Positions 26,601-36,169 are shown, counted from the stretch's first letter. The stretch: 64,000 nt of DNA from Candidatus Saccharimonadota bacterium (GCA_017514805.1 JAFWIP010000004.1:1-64000); one strand, 5' to 3'. The notes: generated by a model from the sequence alone, not told the origin. Program-made: numbers and translations.

Positions 26601-27270
26601 CATCACCATCAGAATCCGTTTCGGCGTCCCACTGAATTACAATCGATGTCGTCGATACGTTCTCTTGAGAGCCAATGCTCGCCGTCTCTCTAAATGATCC
26701 GCTACTTTCGGCGTCATGATATATCTTATAGCCATAAGAGAGATGAACTTTTTTCTGTCCTTTATTGTCCGGGGTCATCTCTTCGGTAGTTTTCTGGTAA
26801 CCCATATTTGTCAAGAAGCTCTCGATTTCGGCCGTGGAAGCGGTTGTGGACAACATATTCCCCCATTGCGCTTTGCCGAATCTACTATAAATCGTGTCCG
26901 AGAAGCCATCGCCGCCATTCATGAGATGGTAACAGTTAGTAGCAGCATCAGGGCTGCTAGCCTTTTCTTCATCAGTCCAACCATTCGGCAAGTAGATTTT
27001 TACACCCGCACTTTTATATGGAGTAATGCCTTCCGATATTTTAGACGTACTCCTGCCGACCGTGCCAGCAGTCGTTGTTTTTCTAATCTGATAATTTGAG
27101 GAATCTCCCGCTTTATTACTAGTGCTCTTTGGCAAGGTATAGCATCTGTATAGGCCGTTTAGATACGCCTTCTTCGCGACGGTTTCTGCCGTCGATGCGC
27201 CAGCATTGTTACTGAATAACATGAAGCTAAATAGGCCGGCTAATGCAACTACTTTAATTATCTTTTTCAT
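23692..27270 (-). CDS. VirB6/TrbL-like giant membrane protein
   Basis: 1192 aa. Signal peptide (about 1-25), a ~500-residue extracytoplasmic region with many Cys and Ser/Thr residues, a cluster of about seven hydrophobic helices between roughly 585 and 830, and a ~350-residue charged, helical, alanine-rich cytoplasmic tail. Large polytopic proteins of this kind in Saccharibacteria and other CPR are usually compared with VirB6/TrbL of type IV secretion. No VirB4, VirD4 or relaxase gene is in the window. Start overlaps the upstream partner by one base (TAATG). Confidence 0.7.
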   Translation of the reverse strand: MKKIIKVVALAGLFSFMLFSNNAGASTAETVAKKAYLNGLYRCYTLPKSTSNKAGDSSNYQIRKTTTAGTVGRSTSKISEGITPYKSAGVKIYLPNGWTDEEKASSPDAATNCYHLMNGGDGFSDTIYSRFGKAQWGNMLSTTASTAEIESFLTNMGYQKTTEEMTPDNKGQKKVHLSYGYKIYHDAESSGSFRETASIGSQENVSTTSIVIQWDAETDSDGDGKPEKNVESCGVESGDLGNDIISLYSPDGTNCGVYYNKAHGDSSGLYSGNFGTAPMYQNVDTFMDELQKSINAVNNSEISSTGIRCQRFPASFHKELIESYGKSPYVGDYYFCVSDLKIVEDADSSSADTSRSIKFEIDYAKHNPGVTALKSLANASFGDQIVTESEKIYMYQHYVADVAGIRVNCDSTEDDMGTVRWFVSTTEVKTCAIETMDWRNSSKLYSIIAKSTKNYKGHFLTKIDDYYVAVGDASIVAEQGQVTISAIVDELNASTAKKLNGVTNDELKAVTDTAANNDGVTSEDDDDTEAVEPDCYSGAGSIGWILCPIIDASQNFVQSAYEVLVPTFFVLDAELFQSGDGSGTYLAWQSFQGIANIAFTILFLFVIFSQLTGLGIDNYGIKKILPKLIAGAILINLSYIICQLVIDVSNIVGYGIKGIFEGIGSDVASVTIAETGTSHSPVVAGGITVLLVGAICTGVVLSMSWGVLIPIFLGLIAIVVAILTVFVLLSVRKGMAVILVALSPVAFVAYMLPNTKKYYDKWFKSFQGVVLLFPICSMLVYGGQLVARIIISANAGSTPFVMALSAAVISIVPIYYIPKVLRSSMGMLSDGIMGVGRGIKGWGQKKYRESNGAQDLRRRQEQTKLRRAAKLDWHGNPKTYKFGSKKGQEKALPTTGPRANRIARARAAYIKNQQEQGNTESMIRNYSKEAENSAVDTYMKSAEFDESTNHGSITAMIANMAELSKDNGLEDAENKKKFLANQRKLASTAEGKKALAEAARGKKGFSAAAIAELAKDGAVRAAVNDKDRAAASYLEEMGKGGEMQSYDEWASGAGSKTLNGTIGSLSDNKDLYSQSSTAMEEAVKRRDADGNSIISTQQLQAALQDPNLATDFKKREIIQKELNDRGVSVANTAPGSTAATTGHNAQDSAASGLGNAGVVETLKVGHNPDAKKNVPKGGYKLVSDDKPKEQNG

Positions 27271-28394
27271 TATTTATTCCCCTCATTTTTGCCACTTAAG
27301 GTATCACGAATTCTCATAATGCCAGATACGATATCTATATAGTATTGGTTCGTGTCCGATGCGAAGACTTGCCCAGCTCGCCTTGCCTCTATGAATCTCT
27401 GATTGCCATCGACAGTATTAACATAGTCGCCAACACAACTCTCATCGAGACTATTATCTACTAAACATCCCGCATCGGCATAGGCTTTATATAGATCAAT
27501 CTTTGCGTCCATATAATCTCTGATCGTATCAAAGGTGCCGTCGAGGCCAAGATTCTCCGCCGAGATATCTTCCATAATGGTCGACCAGCGCGCGTCATCG
27601 CTAGCATAGCTGGTCTTAGCGTAATCAATAAAGTTGGATTCATTCATTTCGCGAACGATATATAGTACCATTAGGTCGCCAAAATATGTTTTGAGGTCAT
27701 CGAGATCGCTGCTGATTTCTTTGCGGATGCTCTCATCAGTAACGCTCTCGTCATATTTGCCGAGCTTATCAAGAATATTCTGGTATCTGCCACTATCAAC
27801 ACCTTCATTGCCGATAACAATCTTTGTATTGACAAATGAGAGACTACTACTTGGCAAATCATCATCTTTCTCTTCATCAAAGAGAATATAATTTCCTACA
27901 CGATTCCAATCCTTCAAAGCAGCGCCCTTAGCAAGTGAACGCTGAGCGCTAGGCGCAACGACGAGCGCAACAACGGCAACTATTGCCAATACCCCAACAA
28001 GCGAAGCGATGATAATTAGGCGTTTCTTATTGCTTGTTCTAGCTGGCTGTTCGCCGATAGTAATATAGTCTGAGTTTTGAGCGGCAGCCTCGTTAAAGAA
28101 ATCTGGCGCGCCAGCAAAAGTAGTTGGCGCAGATACGGTATTCTTCTTATTAAAATGACGACCAAACATATGTGAACCGGCAGAGGTCGACACGGGAGCA
28201 CTCGGCGCGCTCGAAGTAATCATCGGTTTCGGGTCGGCGTCAGTGATAGCGGCCGCAGCAGCAGCAACGCTCGTATTGGCCGGTTCCGTAGGAACTGCAG
28301 TAGGCTGCTCAACGGACGGGATATTATTCTGCTGGATATTTGGCGACGAAAAAGAAGGAGTTTGCGACATAGCAGTATTCCCATCCTGATCCAT
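27270..28394 (-). CDS. Single-pass membrane protein, partner of the VirB6-like protein
   Basis: 374 aa. A ~120-residue Pro/Ser/Ala-rich N-terminal cytoplasmic part, one membrane helix (about 125-147), then a ~225-residue helical outer domain with two cysteines close together (AGCLVDNSLDESC) that could form a disulfide. The N-in, single-helix shape resembles VirB8 in outline only. TAAAAT 6 bases before the ATG gives a leaderless mRNA. Coupled to the VirB6-like gene. Confidence 0.7.
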   Translation of the reverse strand: MDQDGNTAMSQTPSFSSPNIQQNNIPSVEQPTAVPTEPANTSVAAAAAAITDADPKPMITSSAPSAPVSTSAGSHMFGRHFNKKNTVSAPTTFAGAPDFFNEAAAQNSDYITIGEQPARTSNKKRLIIIASLVGVLAIVAVVALVVAPSAQRSLAKGAALKDWNRVGNYILFDEEKDDDLPSSSLSFVNTKIVIGNEGVDSGRYQNILDKLGKYDESVTDESIRKEISSDLDDLKTYFGDLMVLYIVREMNESNFIDYAKTSYASDDARWSTIMEDISAENLGLDGTFDTIRDYMDAKIDLYKAYADAGCLVDNSLDESCVGDYVNTVDGNQRFIEARRAGQVFASDTNQYYIDIVSGIMRIRDTLSGKNEGNK

Positions 28395-28455
28395 GCCTAT
28401 ATTTTAACATAAGCAGAAAGTGGCGCGCAAGCAAAAATGCGGCGTTTTTCGCAAC

Positions 28456-28487
28456 AAAAAGCCGGCACTTTTCAGTGTCGGCTTTTT
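28456..28487. terminator. Bidirectional hairpin terminator after the LPKTG adhesin gene
   Basis: AAAAAGCCGgCAC/GTGtCGGCTTTTT with a six-base loop. On the minus strand it lies about 58 bases after the stop of the adhesin gene. Confidence 0.85.
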
Positions 28488-28544
28488 GTAAGTATTTCCC
28501 GTCCATCAAAGCTTCTGGGAAAGCTCTATAGATTGGCGGTCAAC

Positions 28545-30674
28545 TTAGTTTAACTTTTTGCGGCTAATGATATAATAACCAGCTGCGGTTGCTACGCTAG
28601 CAGCACCGATCACACCTGAAATAACAGTACCAGCACCAGTCTTTGGTAGTTCTGGGGTTGATGGTGGAGTGACAGTACATTCCTTAGCGTTAACAGTTAC
28701 ATCAGCGGCGTCAGACTTTTCAGTCGAAGCGTCGTTGTTATACTTACCCTTTGCGATGTTGCGAAGAGTAGAATCTTTACATTCATCAGCTGGAGTATCT
28801 ACAGTAGCGTAGAAGTAGATCGTAGCTTCAGTACCCTTAGCGTAATCACCGATGTTGATACCATCGTTGCTTACGATGCCGTCACCAAGAGTTTTACCAT
28901 TGGTATTAGCAGCGTTGTAAAGAACAGTGCTGCCCTTGACATAGGTCATACCTGCTGGAAGAACGTCGCGGATAACAACATTCTTGAGGGTAGTGTTGCC
29001 GATATTCTTGAACTGGATGCGATAGCGAACAGTGTCGCCAGCCTTAGCGGTAACATCTTCTGCCCACTCATTGCCACCCTTGAGCTGAACCATCTTGTTG
29101 ATAGTAAAGCCTGGATTTTCTTTCTCAGTACAATCCTTGCCGTCAACAGAGACAACTGCGGTGTCAGACTTTTCAGTCTTAGCATCGTTGTTGTACTTAG
29201 CCTTAGCAGTATTGGTGAGTTCAACCTTCTCACAGATATCTGCGAGAGAGCCGTTCATCGTAACGAAGAAGTAGAGGTTAACAGTTTTACCTGCGCCAAC
29301 CGTACCAATGTTGATACCGTCAGTGGTGATAACACCGTCAGCAAGAGCCTTGCCGTCGAGGTTAGTGCTACCCTTTACGTAAGTTTCGTTAGATGGAAGA
29401 ATATCGCGAATTACAACATTCTTGAGATCCGTATTGCCGGTGTTCTTGAATTGAATACGATATTCAACCTTGTCACCAGCCTTTGCAGTGATCTTCTCAG
29501 CGAAGTCGTTGCTGCCGATGCGTACTTTCTTATCGAGAGTAAAGCCTTCGGTACAAGTCTTGCCCTGAACGAATACGTCTGCAGAGTCTTCTTTCGTAGT
29601 CTTAATGCTACTAGAAGTTAACTGAGCAATGTTACGGAGAATAGAGTTGTTACACTTTTCAGCAACAGAGCTGTTAACCGTAGCGTTAAAGTAGATGTAA
29701 GCAACAGCGCCAGCATCGAAAGTACCGAGATTTACGCCGCTATTAGTCATAATATTGTCGGAAACCGTAGTACCCTTTGGATAACGAGCAGTTGCAACGG
29801 TCGTGCTACCCTTAACATAAGTTAAGCCGGTAGGAAGAATATCACGGATAGAGAAATTCTCGAGGCTAGTGTTGCCAGAGTTCTTTGCCGTAATACGATA
29901 ACGAACCGTTTCGCCAGCTTTGGCGGTTACTTCTTCGCTCCATTTATCACTACCAAGGAGTTTAACTTCCTTCTGGATAGAAATGTTAGGAGTTTCAGTT
30001 TTCTTAGCAAACTGTGCTTTAACGTGGAAGGTTAGGTAACCAGAGTATTTGTTACAACCTGGAATCTTACCATCCATCTGATCGTAACCAAGAAGAACAC
30101 CTTCATTGGTAAATAGCTTATCGCTAAGCTTAAAGCTACGAAGCTTCATGTTAGCGTCCTGGTTAGTGTAAGTAGCAGTACCAGGGACATAAGCTAGATT
30201 AAATACTTCGCCATTCTTGGATTTAAGTATAGTTTCATCCCAAACTTTATTTGGGTTTGCGTTTGAAGACGCAACAGTACCGGTAATCGTGATAGATTTT
30301 GCGGTAGTGGTTGGGAGGGTTACATAAGCGCGAACGTTTTCTGCAACACCCTTACCAGTTTTAACGTCAACGAGGTTGGAAGCCATGTTGTTGTGTACAT
30401 ACATACGAACAACATATTCTTTGTCGGCCTCTACTTCCGTGCCGTCAGAGTAAAAGTTATCTTTGGTGTTACCAGTCCAGCGAGATGCTGAGACGAAGTA
30501 ACGTTCATCACCGATAACGTTATCGGTAATAGAGTTAAATGTAATGTAGTCAGCTGGATGTTCCATCGTAAAAGTCTTACGAGCAGAGCCCCAAGCGAAG
30601 ACTGCAAGTGCGCTAGCAGCGGACACCGCAGCGACGGCTGCGAGACCAATACCAGCTTTTGTAAGTTTCTTCAT
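28545..30674 (-). CDS. LPKTG-anchored surface protein with three DUF11 repeats
   Basis: 709 aa. Signal peptide 1-27, a unique N-terminal domain (about 30-230), then three ~145-residue DUF11-type beta domains starting near 231, 376 and 522, each with the core AGDKVEYRIQFKNTGNT-like strand and a YVKGST strand. The tail has LPKTG at 676-680, a hydrophobic stretch and RKK, the sortase sorting signal of Gram-positive surface proteins. Ribosome-binding site AAAGGAA. It probably forms a rod that lifts the N-terminal domain off the cell; a host-binding role is inference. No sortase gene is in this window. Confidence 0.9.
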   Translation of the reverse strand: MKKLTKAGIGLAAVAAVSAASALAVFAWGSARKTFTMEHPADYITFNSITDNVIGDERYFVSASRWTGNTKDNFYSDGTEVEADKEYVVRMYVHNNMASNLVDVKTGKGVAENVRAYVTLPTTTAKSITITGTVASSNANPNKVWDETILKSKNGEVFNLAYVPGTATYTNQDANMKLRSFKLSDKLFTNEGVLLGYDQMDGKIPGCNKYSGYLTFHVKAQFAKKTETPNISIQKEVKLLGSDKWSEEVTAKAGETVRYRITAKNSGNTSLENFSIRDILPTGLTYVKGSTTVATARYPKGTTVSDNIMTNSGVNLGTFDAGAVAYIYFNATVNSSVAEKCNNSILRNIAQLTSSSIKTTKEDSADVFVQGKTCTEGFTLDKKVRIGSNDFAEKITAKAGDKVEYRIQFKNTGNTDLKNVVIRDILPSNETYVKGSTNLDGKALADGVITTDGINIGTVGAGKTVNLYFFVTMNGSLADICEKVELTNTAKAKYNNDAKTEKSDTAVVSVDGKDCTEKENPGFTINKMVQLKGGNEWAEDVTAKAGDTVRYRIQFKNIGNTTLKNVVIRDVLPAGMTYVKGSTVLYNAANTNGKTLGDGIVSNDGINIGDYAKGTEATIYFYATVDTPADECKDSTLRNIAKGKYNNDASTEKSDAADVTVNAKECTVTPPSTPELPKTGAGTVISGVIGAASVATAAGYYIISRKKLN

Positions 30675-30824
30675 AAATATTAATTCCTTTCTTTGAAAAT
30701 ATTTCCTAGAATGGAGTATTTATTTTCGAATCATTAGCCGGATTGTTAAACATCCGCTTGCAAGTCAGATCGTTGCTGAACACAAATATATGTAAACGGC
30801 GGGAGACACTAAATGTGTCCCCCA

Positions 30825-30862
30825 CCGAAAAAAGATCAAACAGGGACTGCGGAAGCTCCCTG
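30825..30862 (-). terminator. Terminator after the proline-rich exported protein gene
   Basis: CAGGGA/TCCCTG stem (30841-30862) followed on the minus strand by TTTGATCTTTTTT. A second hairpin, GGGaGACAC/GTGTCcCCC, lies at about 30802-30824. Confidence 0.65.
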
Positions 30863-30884
30863 CTAAAATAGATGCTATTTTCTG

Positions 30885-32198
30885 TTACTCCGGAGCCGTA
30901 AAATTATCATCGGCTGGAGTGGAGCCATCGGTGTAACCGTCTTCTTTAGGATTTCTGGAGTTGCTATCATTGACGTTGTCGTTGAAGTTTCCATTATCCT
31001 TATCGTCGTCAGCGGTTACCTCGCCTGACTTTCCATCTTTGGTTGTTTCAGTCTTTCCGTCAGTGTCGTCGGAAATATTAGAGTCATTTTTCGGATCGAC
31101 TTCTGTACCATCTGATGGCTGAGTTGCAGCCGGTTCCTCAGTCGGAGCTTCCGGAGTTTTATATTCGCTCGGATTATTTTTCTCCGGTTCAGGGTCCTTT
31201 GTCTGCTCAGTTGAAGTCTCCCTTGGCGAAGTTGGATCTGACTCGTAATAATCATAATTTGGAGCCTCGGGATTATTCATTGGATCGTTTTTAGGATCCT
31301 TTGATTCCACTTCTGGAGGAGTCTTCGGAGTTTCCGGTGTCTTTGGGTTGTCTGGAACTGATGGGCCACTAGGTGTCCAATTCGGAATATCAACTGGTTG
31401 ATATCCGCATTCAAGTCTAAACTTGAGTTCCGTACCCTTGTAGTTGATGCAGATGAAGTGTCCGCCTGCGTTTGTTGTTTCACGAACAACTACAGATGGT
31501 ATTCCATCAGCTACTCCGTCCTTCACGGAATACATACCGGAAGTATAGTTATCAAGCTCCTTGAGCTCGATTGTATTTTCTTCATTCCAGAGTATTTCTG
31601 TGATGCGGGTAATAGTGTCATCCCATTCCTCTGAATTCTGAATAAATCTCTGAGTTGCGGCATCTGGTCTCAGTTCAACTGAGAGATCCTGCTCGGCAGA
31701 TAATATAGGATTATCGCCAGTCACTCCCATCTGATCCAGATAGCATCCCCATGCACTTGCGTACATTGGGTCATAATAGAGCAAGAAAGCCATTTTACCT
31801 GAATCGTCATGCTTGCGCATATAATCCAGAACGCTTTCTGCCTCGCCTTTGGTTACTGCTTCCTGAGCCTTTGATAAAGCATCTTTATCGAAGTTTATGT
31901 CATACACATAGTCGATAATAGATTCAGCCCTACCAGCAGCTACTGCTTCTTCCGCTTTACTATAGCAATCTTCAAAGAAGAAGTATTCGCCACCTTTATC
32001 AGGCGAATATGTCATAAAGACATAATCTCTAGTAGTAGGATCGTCTTTAGACTCTTCTGTGGTTGCGTCTTCCTTTTTGACATCGTCGTCAGCAGAAACA
32101 ATCGACATGAGCGGCTTGAAGAAAAGAATTATCAGTATGACTATCATCATCAGGAAGATGAGGATCAAAAGAATATTATTTTTGGTATTCTGTTTCAT
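30885..32198 (-). CDS. Exported proline- and acid-rich low-complexity protein
   Basis: 437 aa. N-terminal anchor or uncleaved signal helix (about 8-34), a globular part (about 55-270) containing two copies of a short helical repeat (KAEEAVAAGRAESIIDYV and KAQEAVTKGEAESVLDYM), then ~165 residues rich in Pro, Asp, Glu, Thr and Asn with no fold. It looks like a stalk-tethered surface or secreted protein. Ribosome-binding site GGGGGTGA. It follows the coiled-coil gene by 13 bases and shares its strong promoter. The style resembles Firmicutes surface proteins, and acquisition from a neighbour is possible. Family unknown. Confidence 0.7.
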   Translation of the reverse strand: MKQNTKNNILLILIFLMMIVILIILFFKPLMSIVSADDDVKKEDATTEESKDDPTTRDYVFMTYSPDKGGEYFFFEDCYSKAEEAVAAGRAESIIDYVYDINFDKDALSKAQEAVTKGEAESVLDYMRKHDDSGKMAFLLYYDPMYASAWGCYLDQMGVTGDNPILSAEQDLSVELRPDAATQRFIQNSEEWDDTITRITEILWNEENTIELKELDNYTSGMYSVKDGVADGIPSVVVRETTNAGGHFICINYKGTELKFRLECGYQPVDIPNWTPSGPSVPDNPKTPETPKTPPEVESKDPKNDPMNNPEAPNYDYYESDPTSPRETSTEQTKDPEPEKNNPSEYKTPEAPTEEPAATQPSDGTEVDPKNDSNISDDTDGKTETTKDGKSGEVTADDDKDNGNFNDNVNDSNSRNPKEDGYTDGSTPADDNFTAPE

Positions 32199-32211
32199 TC
32201 ATCTCACCCCC

Positions 32212-32775
32212 TTACCTATTCTTTTGAATGTTGGATCCGATAAATATAAATACAAAACAAGCTAGCAATCCAGTGCAAACTGTCAGCATTTTTATCATCG
32301 TCTCGTATACGGTTCCGTCAGCAGCAACAAACATCGGATCGCCATTAGCTGCCTGGTGAATCATAACTATATAAGCTACGAAAGCCGCAACTATGCCGAA
32401 AATTGCTCCAAGAAACAGCACAGGTCCACTGATTGAGCTTCCTGAATTAACCTCTTCTTTGATTTCTTCAGTAGCATTGTCAATGTGAGTCTTGATTGTC
32501 TTGGTTGTCTTGTCGGCATTAGAGCTTACCACTTCAGCAACTTTGTCACCCGTAGCATAAATACGCTCTTCGAGCTGCTTTCCAGCTGTTCCAACTACAT
32601 TGTTCGTATGATCATTGACAACCTCAGCGAGCTTGTCGCCAGTTGCAATAATCCTGTCCTCGAGTTGCTTTCCGGCTGTTCCAACTACATCATCGGTGTG
32701 GGAATTTATTTCCTTGCCGGTGCCCAAAATGAGCTGATACATGTTCTCATAATTGAGTTCCTTTTTCTTTTTCAT
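32212..32775 (-). CDS. Membrane protein with two tandem 30-residue repeats
   Basis: 187 aa. Two nearly identical 30-residue units at 26-55 and 56-85, built on VVGTAGKQLE.RI.ATGDK.AEVV, predicted coiled coil, then two membrane helices at about 117-139 and 161-180. The ATG at 32775 has AGGTGA 5 bases upstream; the GTG nine bases earlier is part of that site. Methyl-accepting or t-SNARE-like helical bundling is imaginable but no family is recognised. First gene of a two-gene unit with a ~230-base leader. Confidence 0.75.
   Translation of the reverse strand: MKKKKELNYENMYQLILGTGKEINSHTDDVVGTAGKQLEDRIIATGDKLAEVVNDHTNNVVGTAGKQLEERIYATGDKVAEVVSSNADKTTKTIKTHIDNATEEIKEEVNSGSSISGPVLFLGAIFGIVAAFVAYIVMIHQAANGDPMFVAADGTVYETMIKMLTVCTGLLACFVFIFIGSNIQKNR
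32525..32704 (-). repeat. Tandem 90-bp coding repeat
   Basis: Two in-frame ~90-bp copies encode the 30-residue units of the membrane protein. Identity is high but not perfect at the DNA level (for example TTTCCAGCTGTTCC versus TTTCCGGCTGTTCC), indicating a moderately old duplication. Confidence 0.7.
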
Positions 32776-33009
32776 ATTAATCACCTGTTCCTTTCAATTA
32801 TTAGGAATCCCCCTTAGGTGATTCCCGGGTTTGTAATATATAGGGTTAATTTATCTAAACGACAAAATTCACCCCATTACCCGGGGAGTGAACTCCGTCG
32901 ATAATGAGATTTAAAGAAAATTAGCATCTACTGCACTTATGTGCAGCAATGATCTGACTTGTTAACGTTACGCCTCTTGCTAAAGCTTTTCGCACCTCCG
33001 CAATTAGCT
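32776..33009 (-). promoter_or_regulatory. Structured ~230-base mRNA leader
   Basis: From the predicted start near 33009 to the ATG at 32775 the minus strand can form several hairpins: CTGCAC/GTGCAG, TTCACtCC/GGgGTGAA and GGAATC/GATTCC, the last close to the ribosome-binding site. A GGAGGTG string early in the leader has no start codon. I recognise no known riboswitch class. Together with 33045-33122 this fills the 347-base gap. Confidence 0.45.
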
Positions 33010-33015
33010 AGAATC

Positions 33016-33044
33016 ATTATATCAAATTTTTGGTATTTTGTCAA
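33016..33044 (-). promoter_or_regulatory. Consensus promoter of the coiled-coil/proline-rich unit
   Basis: TTGACA (33044-33039), 17-base spacer, TATAAT (33021-33016) on the minus strand. Confidence 0.85.
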
Positions 33045-33122
33045 TAGTCTTTTATGCTAGTTTACTATAAGCGCAATTTGTTTTATACATAAGCGGATTA
33101 GCGTGCTATAATCATAATCAAT

Positions 33123-33653
33123 ATGGGCCTAAATACGAAGTTAATACAGCGAATTACGAACAATTCCGTATCGGACGTAGCGCACAGCAGCGGCTATGCA
33201 GACGCCCAGAATCATGGCTCGTTTGGCGTAAGCGATAACACGACCTTTTCAGAGAGACAGCAAATTGAGCAGCGGCGCAAATATGTACAGGGGTACAGGA
33301 ACGCGCGAATAGCTCAGGGCGTGAACTATATGCCAAAGGCAAAGAGCGTCGAGGAGCAAGCGCAGCTCGCTGTTGCGGCCGCAATCGCGCGCGGCAAGGA
33401 AGAAATGAAAGAGAGCCACCAAGAGTATAATTCGCATCTAGAAAAAGGCGGTTTACAGAGGTACGATACGCGCAATCGCGACAATAGCAACTTAGGACAG
33501 CCAGACTCATTCAACAGAGGTCAGACCGGTTTTGCGCGCCAGGCAGGATCAGTGAATCGCCAAGAGGCAGCCGCAGCACGTGCGGCACAGGCAGAACGCT
33601 TTTCCGGACATGCGCATCCGATACCAAAAACTGGCGGTTTTACGCGACATTAA
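33123..33653 (+). CDS. Hypothetical hydrophilic protein
   Basis: 176 aa, rich in Gln, Asn, Arg and Ala, no membrane segment or signal. The C-terminal half (SNLGQPDSFNRGQTG...) is low complexity and probably disordered. TATAAT lies 10 bases before the ATG and there is no clear ribosome-binding site. Followed by a strong terminator. No family recognised. Confidence 0.7.
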   Translation: MGLNTKLIQRITNNSVSDVAHSSGYADAQNHGSFGVSDNTTFSERQQIEQRRKYVQGYRNARIAQGVNYMPKAKSVEEQAQLAVAAAIARGKEEMKESHQEYNSHLEKGGLQRYDTRNRDNSNLGQPDSFNRGQTGFARQAGSVNRQEAAAARAAQAERFSGHAHPIPKTGGFTRH

Positions 33654-33682
33654 AAAACGACCTCTATTGGAAGGTCGTTTTT
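33653..33682. terminator. Bidirectional terminator between convergent genes
   Basis: ACGACCT/AGGTCGT stem flanked by A5 and T5 runs, between the hypothetical gene and prfA. Confidence 0.85.
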
Positions 33683-33684
33683 GA

Positions 33685-34713
<1,029 letters not shown>

Positions 34714-34774
34714 ATCTGTTATTTTAATAGATTTCTAGACGCGCGTCAACAGGGGTGATATAATGCTCCTAGGC

Positions 34775-34851
34775 GGATCTTTAGCTCAGTTGGCTAGAGC
34801 GTGCGATTCACATTCGCAAGGTCACTGGTTCGAGCCCAGTAAGATCCACCA
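34775..34851 (+). tRNA. tRNA-Val (anticodon CAC)
   Basis: 77 bases with encoded CCA. Acceptor GGATCTT/AAGATCC, anticodon stem TGCGA/TCGCA with loop TTCACAT. TATAAT ends about 11 bases upstream. Confidence 0.93.
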
Positions 34852-34872
34852 TTATTTTTTAGATGGAGAATA

Positions 34873-36156
34873 ATGATGGGCCGCAAAATAGTAGCAATCA
34901 CAGGTACAAAAGGTAAAACAACCGTCTCTTTTTTAGTTGATCAAATCATGCAAAAACTCGAGAAAAACACGATCCGCGTCGATACCACTGGTCATTTCGT
35001 GAATAACGAGCGAAAAAGCACTCTCGAGGAAAGTAAGGACATCTGGGGACTAGTTCCAACGGTCTGCCCAGGTCGTTTCTTGTGGGAAATGAAGGATTTT
35101 ACCCCTGAAGAGCGCGATAATACTGTCGCCGTGCTCGAGTGCGCAATCGGCTGTAGCAATATGGTCGGTACAGGTATGCGCGGGCATGATGTCGCAATTT
35201 GGACTAATGTACTACAGGATCATCTTGGCTCGACCGATCGCTTACAGACACGCGCAGATATTGCCGATGCCAAAGAGTTCATCTTTAGCCGCCTAGAATA
35301 CAATGGCTACGCCATTTTTAACGCTTGCGATGATTTGGTTTGCAGCAAGCTATATCATGTGCAGCCAACTGCCACGAAGGTGCCATGCGTCTTCGATATG
35401 GACAAGGTCTGCATTAATCTCGATGAGCATCTAGCTAACGGCGGAATTGCTTTCTTGGTTGAAGGCGCTCAGATTTACAAATTATCAAAAGACGGCAAAG
35501 ATTTCGTCTACGATGCGACGAATCTACCATGGACTTTTAGAGGCTTCTTTAAGCCATCGATGATTAACCTCTGCCTTACAATTGCGGGCGTTTATGGCGT
35601 ACTTGAAGGAAAATTGCCAGATAACCTAGCTGAAATTCTTGATTCTATTCGCTTGGATCAGTACGGCGGGCGTTTGACGACATTGGTTGCGAAGTCCGGA
35701 ACGATGATTATCGCCGACTACGCACACGAGAAAGAATCCTTGGTTTCGATTGGTCACCTCGCAAAGAAGCTTGCGGAAGAGCGTGGCGGTAAGACGATTG
35801 GCGTCGTTCGCTTAGCTTATGACCGTACCGATGAGTTAATTGACGAGACCGGTCGAGCGGTAGGCGAAGCTTTTGACTCCCTCGTCGTCTATGATAAGAT
35901 TGACGGTTATTGGAGAAAGCCAAAAGAGACACACCATAGTAAATTCGTCCAAGAGGTCGGTAGAATTTCTAGCCTCCTCAGTGCCGCAATCAAGAAAACG
36001 AACCCGAATGTCACGACAATTCTACGCGAGGACGAAGCACTCGAATACGCCGCAAAGACGGCCGGCGAAAACGATGTCGTTATCTTTATTGTTAACGACG
36101 ACGTTCATCGCTCGGTAGACTGGGTACGCGAGAAATTTGACGCTGATTTCGCCTAA
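34873..36156 (+). CDS. Stand-alone Mur ligase resembling the C-terminal half of cyanophycin synthetase
   Basis: 427 aa. GTKGKTT at about 11-17 is the Mur ligase P-loop, LECAIGCS carries the second metal/ATP region, TNVLQDHLGS matches the conserved histidine strand, and ADYAHEKESL the domain-3 start. The combination resembles the Mur-ligase half of cyanophycin synthetase and CapB/PgsB more than MurC-F. It should add an amino acid to a carboxylate at ATP cost. Two ATGs (34873, 34876) are equally placed after GGAG. It begins 21 bases after tRNA-Val and may be read from the tRNA promoter. An ATP-grasp partner (RimK) lies at 42.3 kb. Confidence 0.75.
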   Translation: MMGRKIVAITGTKGKTTVSFLVDQIMQKLEKNTIRVDTTGHFVNNERKSTLEESKDIWGLVPTVCPGRFLWEMKDFTPEERDNTVAVLECAIGCSNMVGTGMRGHDVAIWTNVLQDHLGSTDRLQTRADIADAKEFIFSRLEYNGYAIFNACDDLVCSKLYHVQPTATKVPCVFDMDKVCINLDEHLANGGIAFLVEGAQIYKLSKDGKDFVYDATNLPWTFRGFFKPSMINLCLTIAGVYGVLEGKLPDNLAEILDSIRLDQYGGRLTTLVAKSGTMIIADYAHEKESLVSIGHLAKKLAEERGGKTIGVVRLAYDRTDELIDETGRAVGEAFDSLVVYDKIDGYWRKPKETHHSKFVQEVGRISSLLSAAIKKTNPNVTTILREDEALEYAAKTAGENDVVIFIVNDDVHRSVDWVREKFDADFA

Positions 36157-36169
36157 AGATTAGCAAAAT

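Noticed and set aside
32785-33009. Known structured RNAs (tmRNA, SRP RNA, RNase P, common riboswitches) in the long leader
   Set aside because: None of their diagnostic sequence motifs is present; kept only as an unassigned structured leader.
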